DNA of 64,000 bases from Tumebacillus amylolyticus. Lineage in GTDB: Bacteria; Bacillota; Bacilli; Tumebacillales; Tumebacillaceae. Shown here piece after piece: positions 29,801-38,641 of this stretch. The stretch spans positions 62,001 to 126,000 of the forward strand of contig NZ_JAEQNB010000003.1 of assembly GCF_016722965.1 (NCBI RefSeq). Direction: 5' to 3'. A model generated the notes under the pieces. The model was not told where the DNA came from. It was given only the letters and a program-made list of their open reading frames with translations, and made no database searches. Numbering within the stretch: the stretch's first letter is position 1; every line of letters begins with the position of its first letter. A program made the position numbers and the translations under genes.

Positions 29801-32359
29801 CCCGCCGAGCGCTTCCAGAAGTTGTGGAAGTTCCGGTTCGTTGCGGCGAAGCGAGGTCAGCGTAACGCCTTGTTTGTCCGCCACAGTCAGGCATTCGCGG
29901 ATCGACGAAGCCAAGACCGGATGCGGCCCAATCTCGACGAAGACGCGGTAGCCGTCTTCGATCATCTGCGCCATCGCATCGGCGAAGAAGACCGGCTCCC
30001 GATTGTTGCGCCACCAGTAGTTCGTGTCGAGTTCCGGCCCGGTGATGAAGCCTCCTGTTACGGTCGAGTAGAGCGGGAACGCCGTGTCTTGCAGTTCGAC
30101 AGTGCCCATCGATTCGTAGAACTCGCCCTTGAGCGGTTCCAAGTAATGGCTGTGGTACGGGACTTTGCCGTTCAGGAAGCGGCAGAAGACTTGTTGCTCC
30201 TGCAAGGGCTCCACGATTTTTTCCAACGCTTCCGGATCGCCGACGAGCGTGACGGAGCTCGGAGAGTTGATCGCGGCAAACGAAACGCGGTCTTCGTAGC
30301 CTGCCATCGCTTGCTTTGCTTGCTCGGCCGGGAGACCGATCGCGACGAGTCGGCCTTGGCCGGTCGTTTTTTGTTGGAGGCGGGAACGGTGGTAGATGAC
30401 GCGCACCGCTTCGTCCAGCGTCATGGAACCCGCTTCGTATGCAGAAGCAACTTCGCCCGCGCTGTGTCCGATGATCGCGTCAGGCTTGATGCCCCACGAA
30501 CGGTAGAGCGAGGTCAGCGCGACTTGGATCAGGAAGTTCGCCGGTTGGGCGACTTCGGTTTCGATCATGCGCGACTCCTCTTCGGATTTCAGCATTTCGT
30601 CAAGCAAGGACCAGCCGGAGAGGGCTTTGAACTTGGCGTCGATCTGTTCGGCGACGGCGCGGAAGATCGGCTCTTGTTGCAAGAGCTGGTGGCCCATCGC
30701 CCACCATTGCGGACCCATGCCGGTGTAGACGAACGCCATCTTCGGCGCGCCGCCGTGCGGGACGCTGCCAATCGTCAAGCCCGGAGCGGACTCCCCTGCT
30801 TGGAAGGTCGCGAGTTTGTCGATCAATTCCTGCTTGGAAGAAGCAACGACTGCAAGACGGGACCCGTGGAGCGCGCGGTGGTTCGTCAGCGTGTAGCCGA
30901 GGTCCGTGAGCGAGACGTCGGTTTTTTCCAAATGGTCTTGGATCTTGCTGGCGAAAGCGGCGACCGCCTTCTCATTGCGAGCGGTGAGCGGAACGAGGAC
31001 AGGCTTCGTCACTTCGCTGTGCTCGACAGGCTGACGTGCTGCAATCGCCGATTCTGCGTCTTGGAGCACGGCGTGTGCGTTCGTGCCGCCGAATCCAAAG
31101 GAGTTGACCCCTGCCAAGCGCGGCAGACCGTGCGTGTCCGGCCATGCCGTGTGGGTGAGCGGCACAACCATTTTCATTGCGTCGAAGTCGATTTTCGGGT
31201 TGACGTTTTGCAGGTGCAGGTGGGCGGGAATCTCGCCGTTTTTCAAGCAGAGTGCGGTCTTGATCAAGCCCGCCACCCCTGCGGCTGCTTCGGTATGACC
31301 GAAGTTGGTTTTCACAGACGCGATGTAGCAAGGACGGTCTGCGGAACGGCCCTCTTGCAACACGGTGCCCAGTGCGTTGGCTTCGATCGGGTCGCCGACC
31401 GGAGTGCCGGTGCCGTGCGCTTCGAGGTATTGAATTTCGTGCGGTTGTACGCCGGCGCGCGCAAGAGCTTCACGTACGAGTTCCTGCTGAGCGTCGCCGC
31501 TGGGAACGGTCAAGCCTTCGCTGTGACCGTCTTGGTTGCAAGCAGTGCCGCGAATCAGAGCGTAGATGTCATCGCCGTCTGCCAGCGCTTGCTCGAACGG
31601 TTTCAGGACGACGACACCCGCACCTTCGCCGCGGACGTAGCCGTTGGCGCTGTCATCGAACGTTTTGGAGCGGCCTGTCGGAGAGAGCATGCCCGCTTTG
31701 GATTCGGCGATGGTGATGTTCGGTTTGACCATGACGTTGACGCCGCCGACGACGGCGAGGTCGGTTTCTCCGCCGAGCAAGCTTTGCACAGCGAGGTGAA
31801 CGGCTACCATCGAGGAGGAGCACGCCGTATCAACGGCGACAGAAGGCCCGCGGAAGTCGAACACGTAGGACAGGCGGTTGGCGAGCAACGTCATCATCGC
31901 GCCGGTCGCGGTGTGCGACTCGATCACGTCTTGGTTGCTGTCTGCAAATTGCAGCGCTTGCCAGTCCAGAGTGAAGCCCCCCATGAAGACGCCGGTACGG
32001 GTGCCGGCGAGGCGTTCCACCACCATGCCGGCATCCTCCAACGCTTCATACGTCGTCTCCATCAAGAGGCGCTGTTGCGGGTCGAGCAGTGCCGCTTCGC
32101 GCGGCGAGATGCCGAAGAACGAAGCATCAAATTGATCGACCCCGTCTACGAAGCCGCCCCACTTGGTGTAGGTTTTGCCCTGTGTCGAACGGTTCGGGTT
32201 GAAAAAGTGCTTGCCCCAGCGGTCGGACGGAACTTCTGTGATCGCGTCCACGCCGTTTTTCAAGAGCTGCCAGAAGCTTTCAGGGCCGGTCACTCCACCG
32301 GGGAACCGACATCCGATCCCGACGATTGCAATCATGTCACGGTTTTGAGCTGCTTTCAA
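26843..32359 (-). CDS. Type I polyketide synthase, KS-AT-DH-KR-ACP (protein D)
   Basis: One complete extension module in 1838 residues, from a TTG start with AGGAGGAG upstream. KS ~8-430: active-site Cys180 in VDTACSSS, then EAHGTGTPVGD and NFGHTEAAAG. AT ~530-880: GHSAGE; the downstream selectivity segment reads VPYHSH, so the extender is not assigned. DH ~900-1190: DHRIQNSIVYPG, with Asn where most DH domains have Gly, and LHPAMLD with the second catalytic residue. KR ~1200-1690: ITGGLGGLG for NADPH, with Ser and Tyr in VLFSSLAAQ and GNYSAGNAF. ACP ~1720-1800: LGLDSM carries the 4'-phosphopantetheine serine. No enoylreductase is present, so an alkene is expected if DH is active. It receives the chain from the E domain of protein C. 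Confidence 0.95.
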   Translation of the reverse strand: MKAAQNRDMIAIVGIGCRFPGGVTGPESFWQLLKNGVDAITEVPSDRWGKHFFNPNRSTQGKTYTKWGGFVDGVDQFDASFFGISPREAALLDPQQRLLMETTYEALEDAGMVVERLAGTRTGVFMGGFTLDWQALQFADSNQDVIESHTATGAMMTLLANRLSYVFDFRGPSVAVDTACSSSMVAVHLAVQSLLGGETDLAVVGGVNVMVKPNITIAESKAGMLSPTGRSKTFDDSANGYVRGEGAGVVVLKPFEQALADGDDIYALIRGTACNQDGHSEGLTVPSGDAQQELVREALARAGVQPHEIQYLEAHGTGTPVGDPIEANALGTVLQEGRSADRPCYIASVKTNFGHTEAAAGVAGLIKTALCLKNGEIPAHLHLQNVNPKIDFDAMKMVVPLTHTAWPDTHGLPRLAGVNSFGFGGTNAHAVLQDAESAIAARQPVEHSEVTKPVLVPLTARNEKAVAAFASKIQDHLEKTDVSLTDLGYTLTNHRALHGSRLAVVASSKQELIDKLATFQAGESAPGLTIGSVPHGGAPKMAFVYTGMGPQWWAMGHQLLQQEPIFRAVAEQIDAKFKALSGWSLLDEMLKSEEESRMIETEVAQPANFLIQVALTSLYRSWGIKPDAIIGHSAGEVASAYEAGSMTLDEAVRVIYHRSRLQQKTTGQGRLVAIGLPAEQAKQAMAGYEDRVSFAAINSPSSVTLVGDPEALEKIVEPLQEQQVFCRFLNGKVPYHSHYLEPLKGEFYESMGTVELQDTAFPLYSTVTGGFITGPELDTNYWWRNNREPVFFADAMAQMIEDGYRVFVEIGPHPVLASSIRECLTVADKQGVTLTSLRRNEPELPQLLEALGGLYTQGIGLNWQAFFPQGNRVKLPTYPWQREKCWHESERSRLDRLGENIHPLLGKTLRAPHPRFETDIDLHQLHWIGDHRIQNSIVYPGAGYAEMMTATVMKSIGEGKPAVEVLDIEFKKALFIGEDETVKLQVHLDSTTGFVGVYRPGAQEGDWTNHAEGYYRPINRFPIGNPDLTALQARITHEIPKEKCYQHFRTLGLEYGPTFQGIHQLWQGENEALAQVEIHDLLQGEVDDFYLHPAMLDLCFQVLAAALPFRDDESSVYMPTALRRAYLRHAKLTKKMWIHARITDQTNMLLAGDIQLLDEDGNLILDISKCEARSLRDESAGGGGNISYSELVWSEQERNEVEATPQTAGMWMVFADGQGVADALSEQLKAKGDSVLRITRGDEFAILDGNASLNPTDKSSYQQLIQWAQTQPICKGVVHLWSLDAVSGDDATIADLRQAEDFGCASVLLLTKQLAQGTLKQNPLLWLVTRGAQPVLHTQERLQVAQAPLWGLARVLGHQEHTDIWGGILDLDATEVNPAVEAEQILHELLNKTIEDQIGFRRGVRYVVRVQDCGDLTLPIPPKFRPDASYLITGGLGGLGIQVARWSIEQGARRIVLSGREALPPRSTWSDIDPTSKLGERIAAVRELEALGASITVIGCDVSNRDDLFAQLAAYEAEGWPAIRGVVHSAGVAFPQTLLQMELEDLSNVLHPKIFGSWNLHNYFKDRELDFFVLFSSLAAQIVSPGQGNYSAGNAFLDALAYHRQAQGLPALSINWGPWAEVGMATKLDLIEFFERRGMYQFSPEKGLNAYGNLLLGSKPNVLVCIANWSVVAQHNYPGGLAPAMILDIAAADQEASNGQQNNDGINFLETWKEAEESDRLTLLEDHLQDVVAHVMRLNRSSLTSDQPLNSLGLDSMLAIELRVSLEKGLNVKLAVVELLKGPTISELADSLHEQMVSNLELSQDEEVADLLAELGDMSEEEMAALLEAAATTVSEDE

Positions 32360-32374
32360 AAAACTCTCCTCCTA

Positions 32375-35300
32375 TCAGATGTGGGCTTGCACAATGTGGC
32401 GGATTTCCGCTTCAAACAACTGCATGAGTCCCTGAATCGTAGCTTCGTGGTAACGTTCCTTCGAGAACTGGAAGCCCATCGAGAGCTTGCCGTCGCGAAT
32501 CCGACCGCGAATCAAGAGATCAAAATGGTTCTCGCTGTCGGACGGATGGTTCTCGACAAACTGAACGCCCGGCGACCAGTCCAACGTCAGAGAGCGCATG
32601 TTGTCGTACTGGCCAAAGAAGTTGTAGCAGACCTCCGGCATCCGGAAGTTGCTGAACAACTCCCGCACGCTCTGCTCTTCGCTCAAGTAGCGCAACATGT
32701 TAAACGACGCCCCGCCGTGCGGCAGGTTGCCCAAGTTCTCCACAACTTGCGAAATCGACTCTCGCACCGGTTGGTTCTCGTCAATGCGTGCATAGAACGG
32801 ATAGACGGAGGTGAACCAGCCCACGGTGCGTTCGAGGTTGATGTCGTCATCCTCGGCGATTTCGTCACGTCCGTGGCCTTCGGTCGCGAGTCCGACCCAC
32901 TCCTGCCCTGTCCATTTGGCGACGGAGCGAAGCATCGTGGTGAGCAGGACTTCCTTGATCGACGTACTGTAGCGCTCCGTGACTTCGGTTAACAGTTTGG
33001 TCGTTGCGTCTTCGTCAATGGAGACAAAAAGTTCGGTGTTGTCCATCATCCGGTTCGGGCCGTTCGGCACATCGACCGGCAACGCGACCTCCCCTGCCAC
33101 GTCCAAGAACGGTTTCCAGTACGAGAAGGCTCGCTCGCCTTCGGGGCCGTTCATGTGCTTGGTTGTCGAGCGCACCCATGCGTCGTAGGTGCTGGATTTC
33201 TGCGGCAACTTCGCTTCTTTACCTTGCTCCAGATGCTCGTAGAGAGAGATCAGGTCGGTGGTCAAGATCCGCGACGACACCATGTCGGTGACGAGATGGT
33301 GGATGATAAAAATCAAGCGGGCTTGGCGCTTGCCGAAGTTCAGCAGGGCCGCTTTGACCACCAAGCCGTCCGCGAACTTGATGCTCGCTTTGAGCTCCGC
33401 TTCGAGGCGCGTACATTCGGCGAAGACGCCCTCCATGTCCATCTCGGGGAACTCGTGGACTTCCAGTTGAAGCTTGGCTTCCTCCTTGGGGAGGATCGTC
33501 TGGATGACTTCGCCGTTCTCAAACGAGTACGTCGCACGGAGCATGTCGTGGTGTTCAAGCAACAAATCCAGCGCTCCTTGCACGTGTTCGGACACGACCG
33601 GCTTGCGGATATCGAGAATGAGGGCGAGCAGATAGTATTCACGGTCGGTGTTCTCCAGTTCGAACAGGTGCTGCTGAATCGGGCCGAGCGGCACGACACC
33701 GGAGACGGACACTTCTTGCGCATGATCTTCGCGCAAGTAGAGGTCGTTGGTTTCGATGTGGTCGGCAAGTTCGGCGATGGTTTGGTGTTTGAAGAGGTCT
33801 TGCGTTTTCACGCGCAGCCCTTCTCGATTGAGCACCGAAACCACCTGCATCGAGATGATCGAGTCACCCCCGACGGAGAAAAAGTTGTCGTGGATGCCGA
33901 CTTGCTCCCGGTAGAGGCATTTTTCCCACGCGTAGGCGAGTTTGGCTTGCAACTCGTCTTGCGGCGGGACGTAGCCGACTGCTTCGACCTCGATGTCGAG
34001 GGAGAGCAGTTTTTTCCGGTCGATCTTGCCGTTGGGGGTCAGCGGCATCTCGTCGAGGGCGACGAAGTGCGACGGTACCATGTAGTCCGGCAAGTGTTTG
34101 GCGAGGAAAGCGCGGACGGAGGAGGTGTCCAGGCTGTCTCCCGAAGCTTGGGCTTCTGCGTGCGCGGTCACGTAGGCGATCAACTGGTGACCTCCGCTCG
34201 GCAGTTTCGGCGCGACGACAGCGCCGTTTTTGACGGACGGGTGGCGCAGGAGGCTCTCTTCGATCTCCCCGATTTCGATACGGTGGCCGCGGATTTTCAC
34301 TTGGTCGTCGCGACGTCCGATGAACTCGATGGTTCCGTCCGGTAACAGTCGAGCCAAGTCGCCAGATTTGTAGAGCACCGCTCCCGGCTCCTCCGAGAAC
34401 GGATGCGGGATGAACGCTTGTTCCGTACGTTCTGCTTGGTTGCGGTAGCCTCTTGCCAACCCGACGCTCTCGATGTGCAACTCGCCCACGGCGTTGACGG
34501 GGCACGGCTTGAGGTTCGCGCCGAGGATGTAGATGCGTGTATTCGCAATCGGGGTGCCGATCGGGATGTGAACTTGCTCGTCCGACACCCGATGGTCGAT
34601 TTCGTACACGGTGGCGCAGACGGTCGATTCGGTCGGGCCGTATGCGTTGACGATGAGGATGCGTTCCCCGAAGCGGCGTTGCCAAGCGCGGACGACTTCA
34701 CCTTGGAGAGCTTCCCCTGCCACGAAAATGCGCTGGAGCGTCTCGAATTTGCGGAGGTCGTCGTCGCTCAGATGACGGCTCAGTTGGTTGAAGAACACGG
34801 TCGGAAGCGTAACGGTCGTCGCCTTCATGCGCTCAACAGCCGCCGTGAAGCCTTCGACGGAGGTACGTTCCTCCTCGCCGAGCAAGTACACATGCGCCCC
34901 GTTGAGCAGAGCCGGGAACATCTCCCAGACCGATGCGTCGAACGAGAACGATGCGAATTGAAGGATGATGTCCTGCGTCGAGTACGCGTACCGATCCCGC
35001 TTCCACTGTGTCAAGTTGGCGACACCGACGTGGTGCAGTTCCGTCCCCTTCGGCGTGCCGGTGGAGCCGGATGTGTAGATCATGTACGCGAGGTCATGCG
35101 GCTCCGTGTTCAAGTCCAGATCGGCGGTCGGCAAGTCGGACGCGAGGTGTTCGAGACAGAGCGTTTTATCGCTGCCTTGAAGGTCGAGAGCTGCGACGGT
35201 CGCCTCATGCGTCAGTAAAAGCGCCGCTGCGCTGTCTTCCATCATGAAGCGTACACGGGATTCAGGATAACTCGGGTCAATCGGCACATAGGCGGCACCC

Positions 35301-38300
35301 GATTTGAGAACACCGAGGATGGCGATCACCGCGTCCACGGAGCGTTCCATGAGCACGCCGACGATAGAGTTTTTGCCGATGCCGCGTGTACGAAGCTCGT
35401 GTGCAATCCGGTTGGAGCGTTCGTTTAGCTCGCGGTATGTCAGCGTCTGCTCAGGATCGGAGAGAGCCGGAGCGTCTGCGTGTTTCGCAGCTTGTGCGTA
35501 GAACAGCGCCGGGATGGTCTGCTCTGACGGGAAGTCTGCCGTGGTGTCGTTGAGCGCATCGTACAGAGTTTGCTCTTCAACCGTCAGCAAGTTCAACTCG
35601 CGAACCGACTGGTTGGCGTCGGCGACATACGCTTCCAGCACTTGACGGTAGCCGTCGAGGAAGCGGTCGATCGTTTCGGCCCGGAAGAGGTCGGTGTTGT
35701 ATTCAAACAGAACGGTCATCTCGTCGTCCTTGCCGTTGACGATGCAGGAGAGGTCGAACTTGGAGACGTTGTGACCCAATCCGCGCGATTCTTCACCCGG
35801 TGCGGTGAAGCGGATCAGTTGATCCTCCGCTTCCTTGCCTTCGGTCACATAGCGATAGGAGAAGAACGTGGTGAAGATCGGCGAACGGCTCATGTCGCGC
35901 TCGACGTTCACTTGATCGACCAATTTGTCGAACGGATACGACTGGTGCTCGAACGCATCGAAGCTCTGACCCGTCACTTGCTTTAAGAGATCGCGCAGGG
36001 TTTCCACGCTGTTCATGCGAGTGCGGATGACGACCGAGTTTGCGAAAAAGCCCATCGTCGATTCCAGCGCTTCCACCGTACGGCCCATGACCGGCGTCCC
36101 GACGAGCAAGTCGTCTTCGCCGCTGAGGTGGTGGAGGAGCATCTTGAACGCAGAGATCAAAAGCATGTACATCGACACGCCTTCACGCTGAGCGAACGTG
36201 CGCAGGGACGTTGCCAACTCGTCCGTCAAGTTGAGGCGACCCAAAGCCCCGTTGTAGGTTTGAATTTCCGGTCGCGGGAAATCGGTCGGCAGGTTGAGCA
36301 CCGGAAGCGGCTTGGCAAGGGTTTGGAGCCAGAACGTCTCTTCCTTCGCCCAGCGGCCGTTTGCTTGCTCAGCTTCGTACCATTCCACATAGTCGATGTA
36401 CTGCACCGCTTTTTTCATCGCGGGTGCCTGGTTGTTGGCGATCGCATGGTAGGCTTCGAGCAGTTCTTTGCGGAACAAGTCCAAACTCCATCCGTCGGTG
36501 ATGATGTGCGCTTGGTTGATGTAGAAATGGAACTCGTCGTCGCTTAATTTGAACAACATCGCGCGCAGCAGCGGGCCTTCGGTGAGATTGAACGGAATGT
36601 TCTGGTCCTCGATGACGCGCTGTTCGCCGTATCTCATCTGCTCTTCGCGGGTATTGAGACCCGTTCCGTCAAAGTAGACCAGTTGGAACTTCCATTCTGG
36701 GCGCACCACTTGGTACGGCTTGCCGTCGATCTCCGTGAACACGGTGCGGAACGCGCTGTGGCGGTCAACCATGAATTGGAGGGCTTGTTCCAGCCATTCG
36801 ACGTTGACCTGACCCTTGAGCAGATAGTGCGACGGCATGTTGTAAACCGGGGATTCCGGTTGGAATTTGTAGAGGAACCACAGTCTGCGTTGCGTATGGG
36901 ACAGCGGATAGACTTCCTTGACCTCGGCGGGCTTGATCTCCGCTTCTTCGTCGTCGGCCGCTTCTTGGCGCAAGGAGTCGACGTGGGCGACGAAATCGGA
37001 GAACGTCGGGTGCAGGAACACGTCCTTGATCGGGATGTCGATCCCCAGCGCTTTTTGAACCCGCGACTTGATCTGGATCATCATCAGCGAGTCACCGCCG
37101 AGCGTCAGGAAGTGGTCATCCGGCTCGACTTTGGAGATGCCGAGGACTTCCTTCCAGAACTGTTCAAGCAAGTCGAGCGTCGGACGAGTGGAGCGTTGTA
37201 CTTTTTCCTCGACTTGTGCCGTAGCGGCGACTTCTTGGAACGCGCTCGCATCCGGCGCCAGTTGCAAAGCCGGCGTGTCAAACGAAATCCAGTACGATTT
37301 GCGCTCAAACGGATAGGTCGGCGCATGTACGCGGCGACGTCTGTAGTCGGCGTCAAACGCGTGCCAGTCCACATTCACCCCGGCTGCAGCCAATTGACCG
37401 AGCGAGATCAAGATCGCTTTCCACGGGGACTCTTTGCGGTTCAACGAGCCAACGACCAGCGGAGTTCCATCGGTCATCGTATCGACCATCGTCTTCAGGA
37501 CGGGGTGCGGACCGACCTCGACAAACGCAGTCACCCCCTGCTTCAGCAGGAATTCAACGCCTTGGGAAAAAAGTACAGGTTCGCGCATATGGCGCCCCCA
37601 GTACTGTGCATCGAGAACGACGTTCTCCATCACTTCGGCGGTCAAGTTGGAGACCAGCGGAATGGAAAGCGGCTTGAACTTGATGTTCTGTTCGATATGC
37701 TCCTTGAACGGAGCCAAGATCGGGTCCATCAACGGCGAGTGCCCCGCAACCGAGATCGGCAGACGTTTGTGAACGATGTTGTTCGCTTCCAGATGGGTGA
37801 TCAAGTCTTCAATCGCCGCCACTCGACCGGAGATGACGAACGATTGCGGGGAGTTCTGTGTCGCGATGGAGAGATGTTCGCGATAGTTGTCCAGATAGAT
37901 CTGGAGCACGTCCCGCTCACAGAGGACGGACACCATGCCGCCCTCTTCCATTTCTTCATGCATCAGTCGCCCGCGCTCCACGAGCAGCGGGATCGCTTCT
38001 TCCGGCGTCATCGCACCGCAAATCGTCGCCGCCACGTATTCGCCGAAGCTGTGACCCATTACGATATCCGGCTTGATCCCCCACGACATCCAGAGTTTGG
38101 CGACTGCGTATTCCAAAACGAACATCGCAGGCGTGGCAATGTAGATCATGTCCAGTTCGTCTGCGTACATCGGGTTAAACATGTATTGCAAAAAGGGAAC
38201 CGGGTAGTACGGATCAAGGATGGCGACGCACATATCCACCGCTTCCTTGAACACAGAGGAGCTTTCGTACAATTCCTGCCCCATCCCAGTGTACTGGTTG

Positions 38301-38641
38301 CCCTGACCGGTAAAAAGAAACGCGAGCTTGGGTGCCTGTTTGCCGACCCGTTGGCGGTACGAGGCCCCGCCGATCACCATCCCGTGCTCCCAAGGCTGTT
38401 CCGCCGCTTGACGGCAGAGTTCTTGCAAGTCTTCCTTGGAGGAAGCAACGAGGTTCAGTCGGTGATCAAACTGTTTGCGTCCCACGTGCATCGTGTACGC
38501 CAGGTTCGGGAGAGATTGGTTCGGTTCCTGATCCAAGTGTTGGCTCAGTTTCAACGCAGCTTGGCGTACGCCTGCCTCGCTTCGGGCAGACAGGTTGAAG
38601 AGATGGTGTGAGCGTTCTACCACTTGCTGTTCGGATTTCAA
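32375..38641 (-). CDS. PKS-NRPS hybrid, AT-T-C-A-T-E (protein C)
   Basis: 2088 residues; TTG start at 38641 inside the overlap TTGA with the previous stop, with AGGAGG upstream. It begins with the post-KS linker and an AT (~105-430, GHSFGEY, Ser198), so its KS must come from protein B. A carrier domain follows (LGGDSLMMIQ, ~520), then C (~590-1020; the His motif reads AHIITDG, with first His lost and second kept), A (~1035-1545), T (VGGDSIISMQ, ~1600) and an epimerisation domain (HHLVTDMVS, EGHGRDEI, ERTVGWFTSVYP). The A-domain pocket, read against GrsA, is D-A-W-T-F-A-A-V-C, close to the phenylalanine code D-A-W-T-I-A-A-I-C. With E this predicts a D-aromatic residue. No KR in the split module, so a beta-keto group is expected. 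Confidence 0.94.
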   Translation of the reverse strand: MKSEQQVVERSHHLFNLSARSEAGVRQAALKLSQHLDQEPNQSLPNLAYTMHVGRKQFDHRLNLVASSKEDLQELCRQAAEQPWEHGMVIGGASYRQRVGKQAPKLAFLFTGQGNQYTGMGQELYESSSVFKEAVDMCVAILDPYYPVPFLQYMFNPMYADELDMIYIATPAMFVLEYAVAKLWMSWGIKPDIVMGHSFGEYVAATICGAMTPEEAIPLLVERGRLMHEEMEEGGMVSVLCERDVLQIYLDNYREHLSIATQNSPQSFVISGRVAAIEDLITHLEANNIVHKRLPISVAGHSPLMDPILAPFKEHIEQNIKFKPLSIPLVSNLTAEVMENVVLDAQYWGRHMREPVLFSQGVEFLLKQGVTAFVEVGPHPVLKTMVDTMTDGTPLVVGSLNRKESPWKAILISLGQLAAAGVNVDWHAFDADYRRRRVHAPTYPFERKSYWISFDTPALQLAPDASAFQEVAATAQVEEKVQRSTRPTLDLLEQFWKEVLGISKVEPDDHFLTLGGDSLMMIQIKSRVQKALGIDIPIKDVFLHPTFSDFVAHVDSLRQEAADDEEAEIKPAEVKEVYPLSHTQRRLWFLYKFQPESPVYNMPSHYLLKGQVNVEWLEQALQFMVDRHSAFRTVFTEIDGKPYQVVRPEWKFQLVYFDGTGLNTREEQMRYGEQRVIEDQNIPFNLTEGPLLRAMLFKLSDDEFHFYINQAHIITDGWSLDLFRKELLEAYHAIANNQAPAMKKAVQYIDYVEWYEAEQANGRWAKEETFWLQTLAKPLPVLNLPTDFPRPEIQTYNGALGRLNLTDELATSLRTFAQREGVSMYMLLISAFKMLLHHLSGEDDLLVGTPVMGRTVEALESTMGFFANSVVIRTRMNSVETLRDLLKQVTGQSFDAFEHQSYPFDKLVDQVNVERDMSRSPIFTTFFSYRYVTEGKEAEDQLIRFTAPGEESRGLGHNVSKFDLSCIVNGKDDEMTVLFEYNTDLFRAETIDRFLDGYRQVLEAYVADANQSVRELNLLTVEEQTLYDALNDTTADFPSEQTIPALFYAQAAKHADAPALSDPEQTLTYRELNERSNRIAHELRTRGIGKNSIVGVLMERSVDAVIAILGVLKSGAAYVPIDPSYPESRVRFMMEDSAAALLLTHEATVAALDLQGSDKTLCLEHLASDLPTADLDLNTEPHDLAYMIYTSGSTGTPKGTELHHVGVANLTQWKRDRYAYSTQDIILQFASFSFDASVWEMFPALLNGAHVYLLGEEERTSVEGFTAAVERMKATTVTLPTVFFNQLSRHLSDDDLRKFETLQRIFVAGEALQGEVVRAWQRRFGERILIVNAYGPTESTVCATVYEIDHRVSDEQVHIPIGTPIANTRIYILGANLKPCPVNAVGELHIESVGLARGYRNQAERTEQAFIPHPFSEEPGAVLYKSGDLARLLPDGTIEFIGRRDDQVKIRGHRIEIGEIEESLLRHPSVKNGAVVAPKLPSGGHQLIAYVTAHAEAQASGDSLDTSSVRAFLAKHLPDYMVPSHFVALDEMPLTPNGKIDRKKLLSLDIEVEAVGYVPPQDELQAKLAYAWEKCLYREQVGIHDNFFSVGGDSIISMQVVSVLNREGLRVKTQDLFKHQTIAELADHIETNDLYLREDHAQEVSVSGVVPLGPIQQHLFELENTDREYYLLALILDIRKPVVSEHVQGALDLLLEHHDMLRATYSFENGEVIQTILPKEEAKLQLEVHEFPEMDMEGVFAECTRLEAELKASIKFADGLVVKAALLNFGKRQARLIFIIHHLVTDMVSSRILTTDLISLYEHLEQGKEAKLPQKSSTYDAWVRSTTKHMNGPEGERAFSYWKPFLDVAGEVALPVDVPNGPNRMMDNTELFVSIDEDATTKLLTEVTERYSTSIKEVLLTTMLRSVAKWTGQEWVGLATEGHGRDEIAEDDDINLERTVGWFTSVYPFYARIDENQPVRESISQVVENLGNLPHGGASFNMLRYLSEEQSVRELFSNFRMPEVCYNFFGQYDNMRSLTLDWSPGVQFVENHPSDSENHFDLLIRGRIRDGKLSMGFQFSKERYHEATIQGLMQLFEAEIRHIVQAHI

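Noticed and set aside
26843-32359. Possible enoylreductase or methyltransferase domain between DH and KR of PKS D
   Set aside because: The interval fits the KR structural subdomain; no ER NADPH motif or SAM-binding motif is visible.
28679-32992. Plus-strand open frame of over 1400 codons opposite the PKS D gene
   Set aside because: It spans the ends of two verified genes and matches no protein pattern, so it is a codon-bias shadow.
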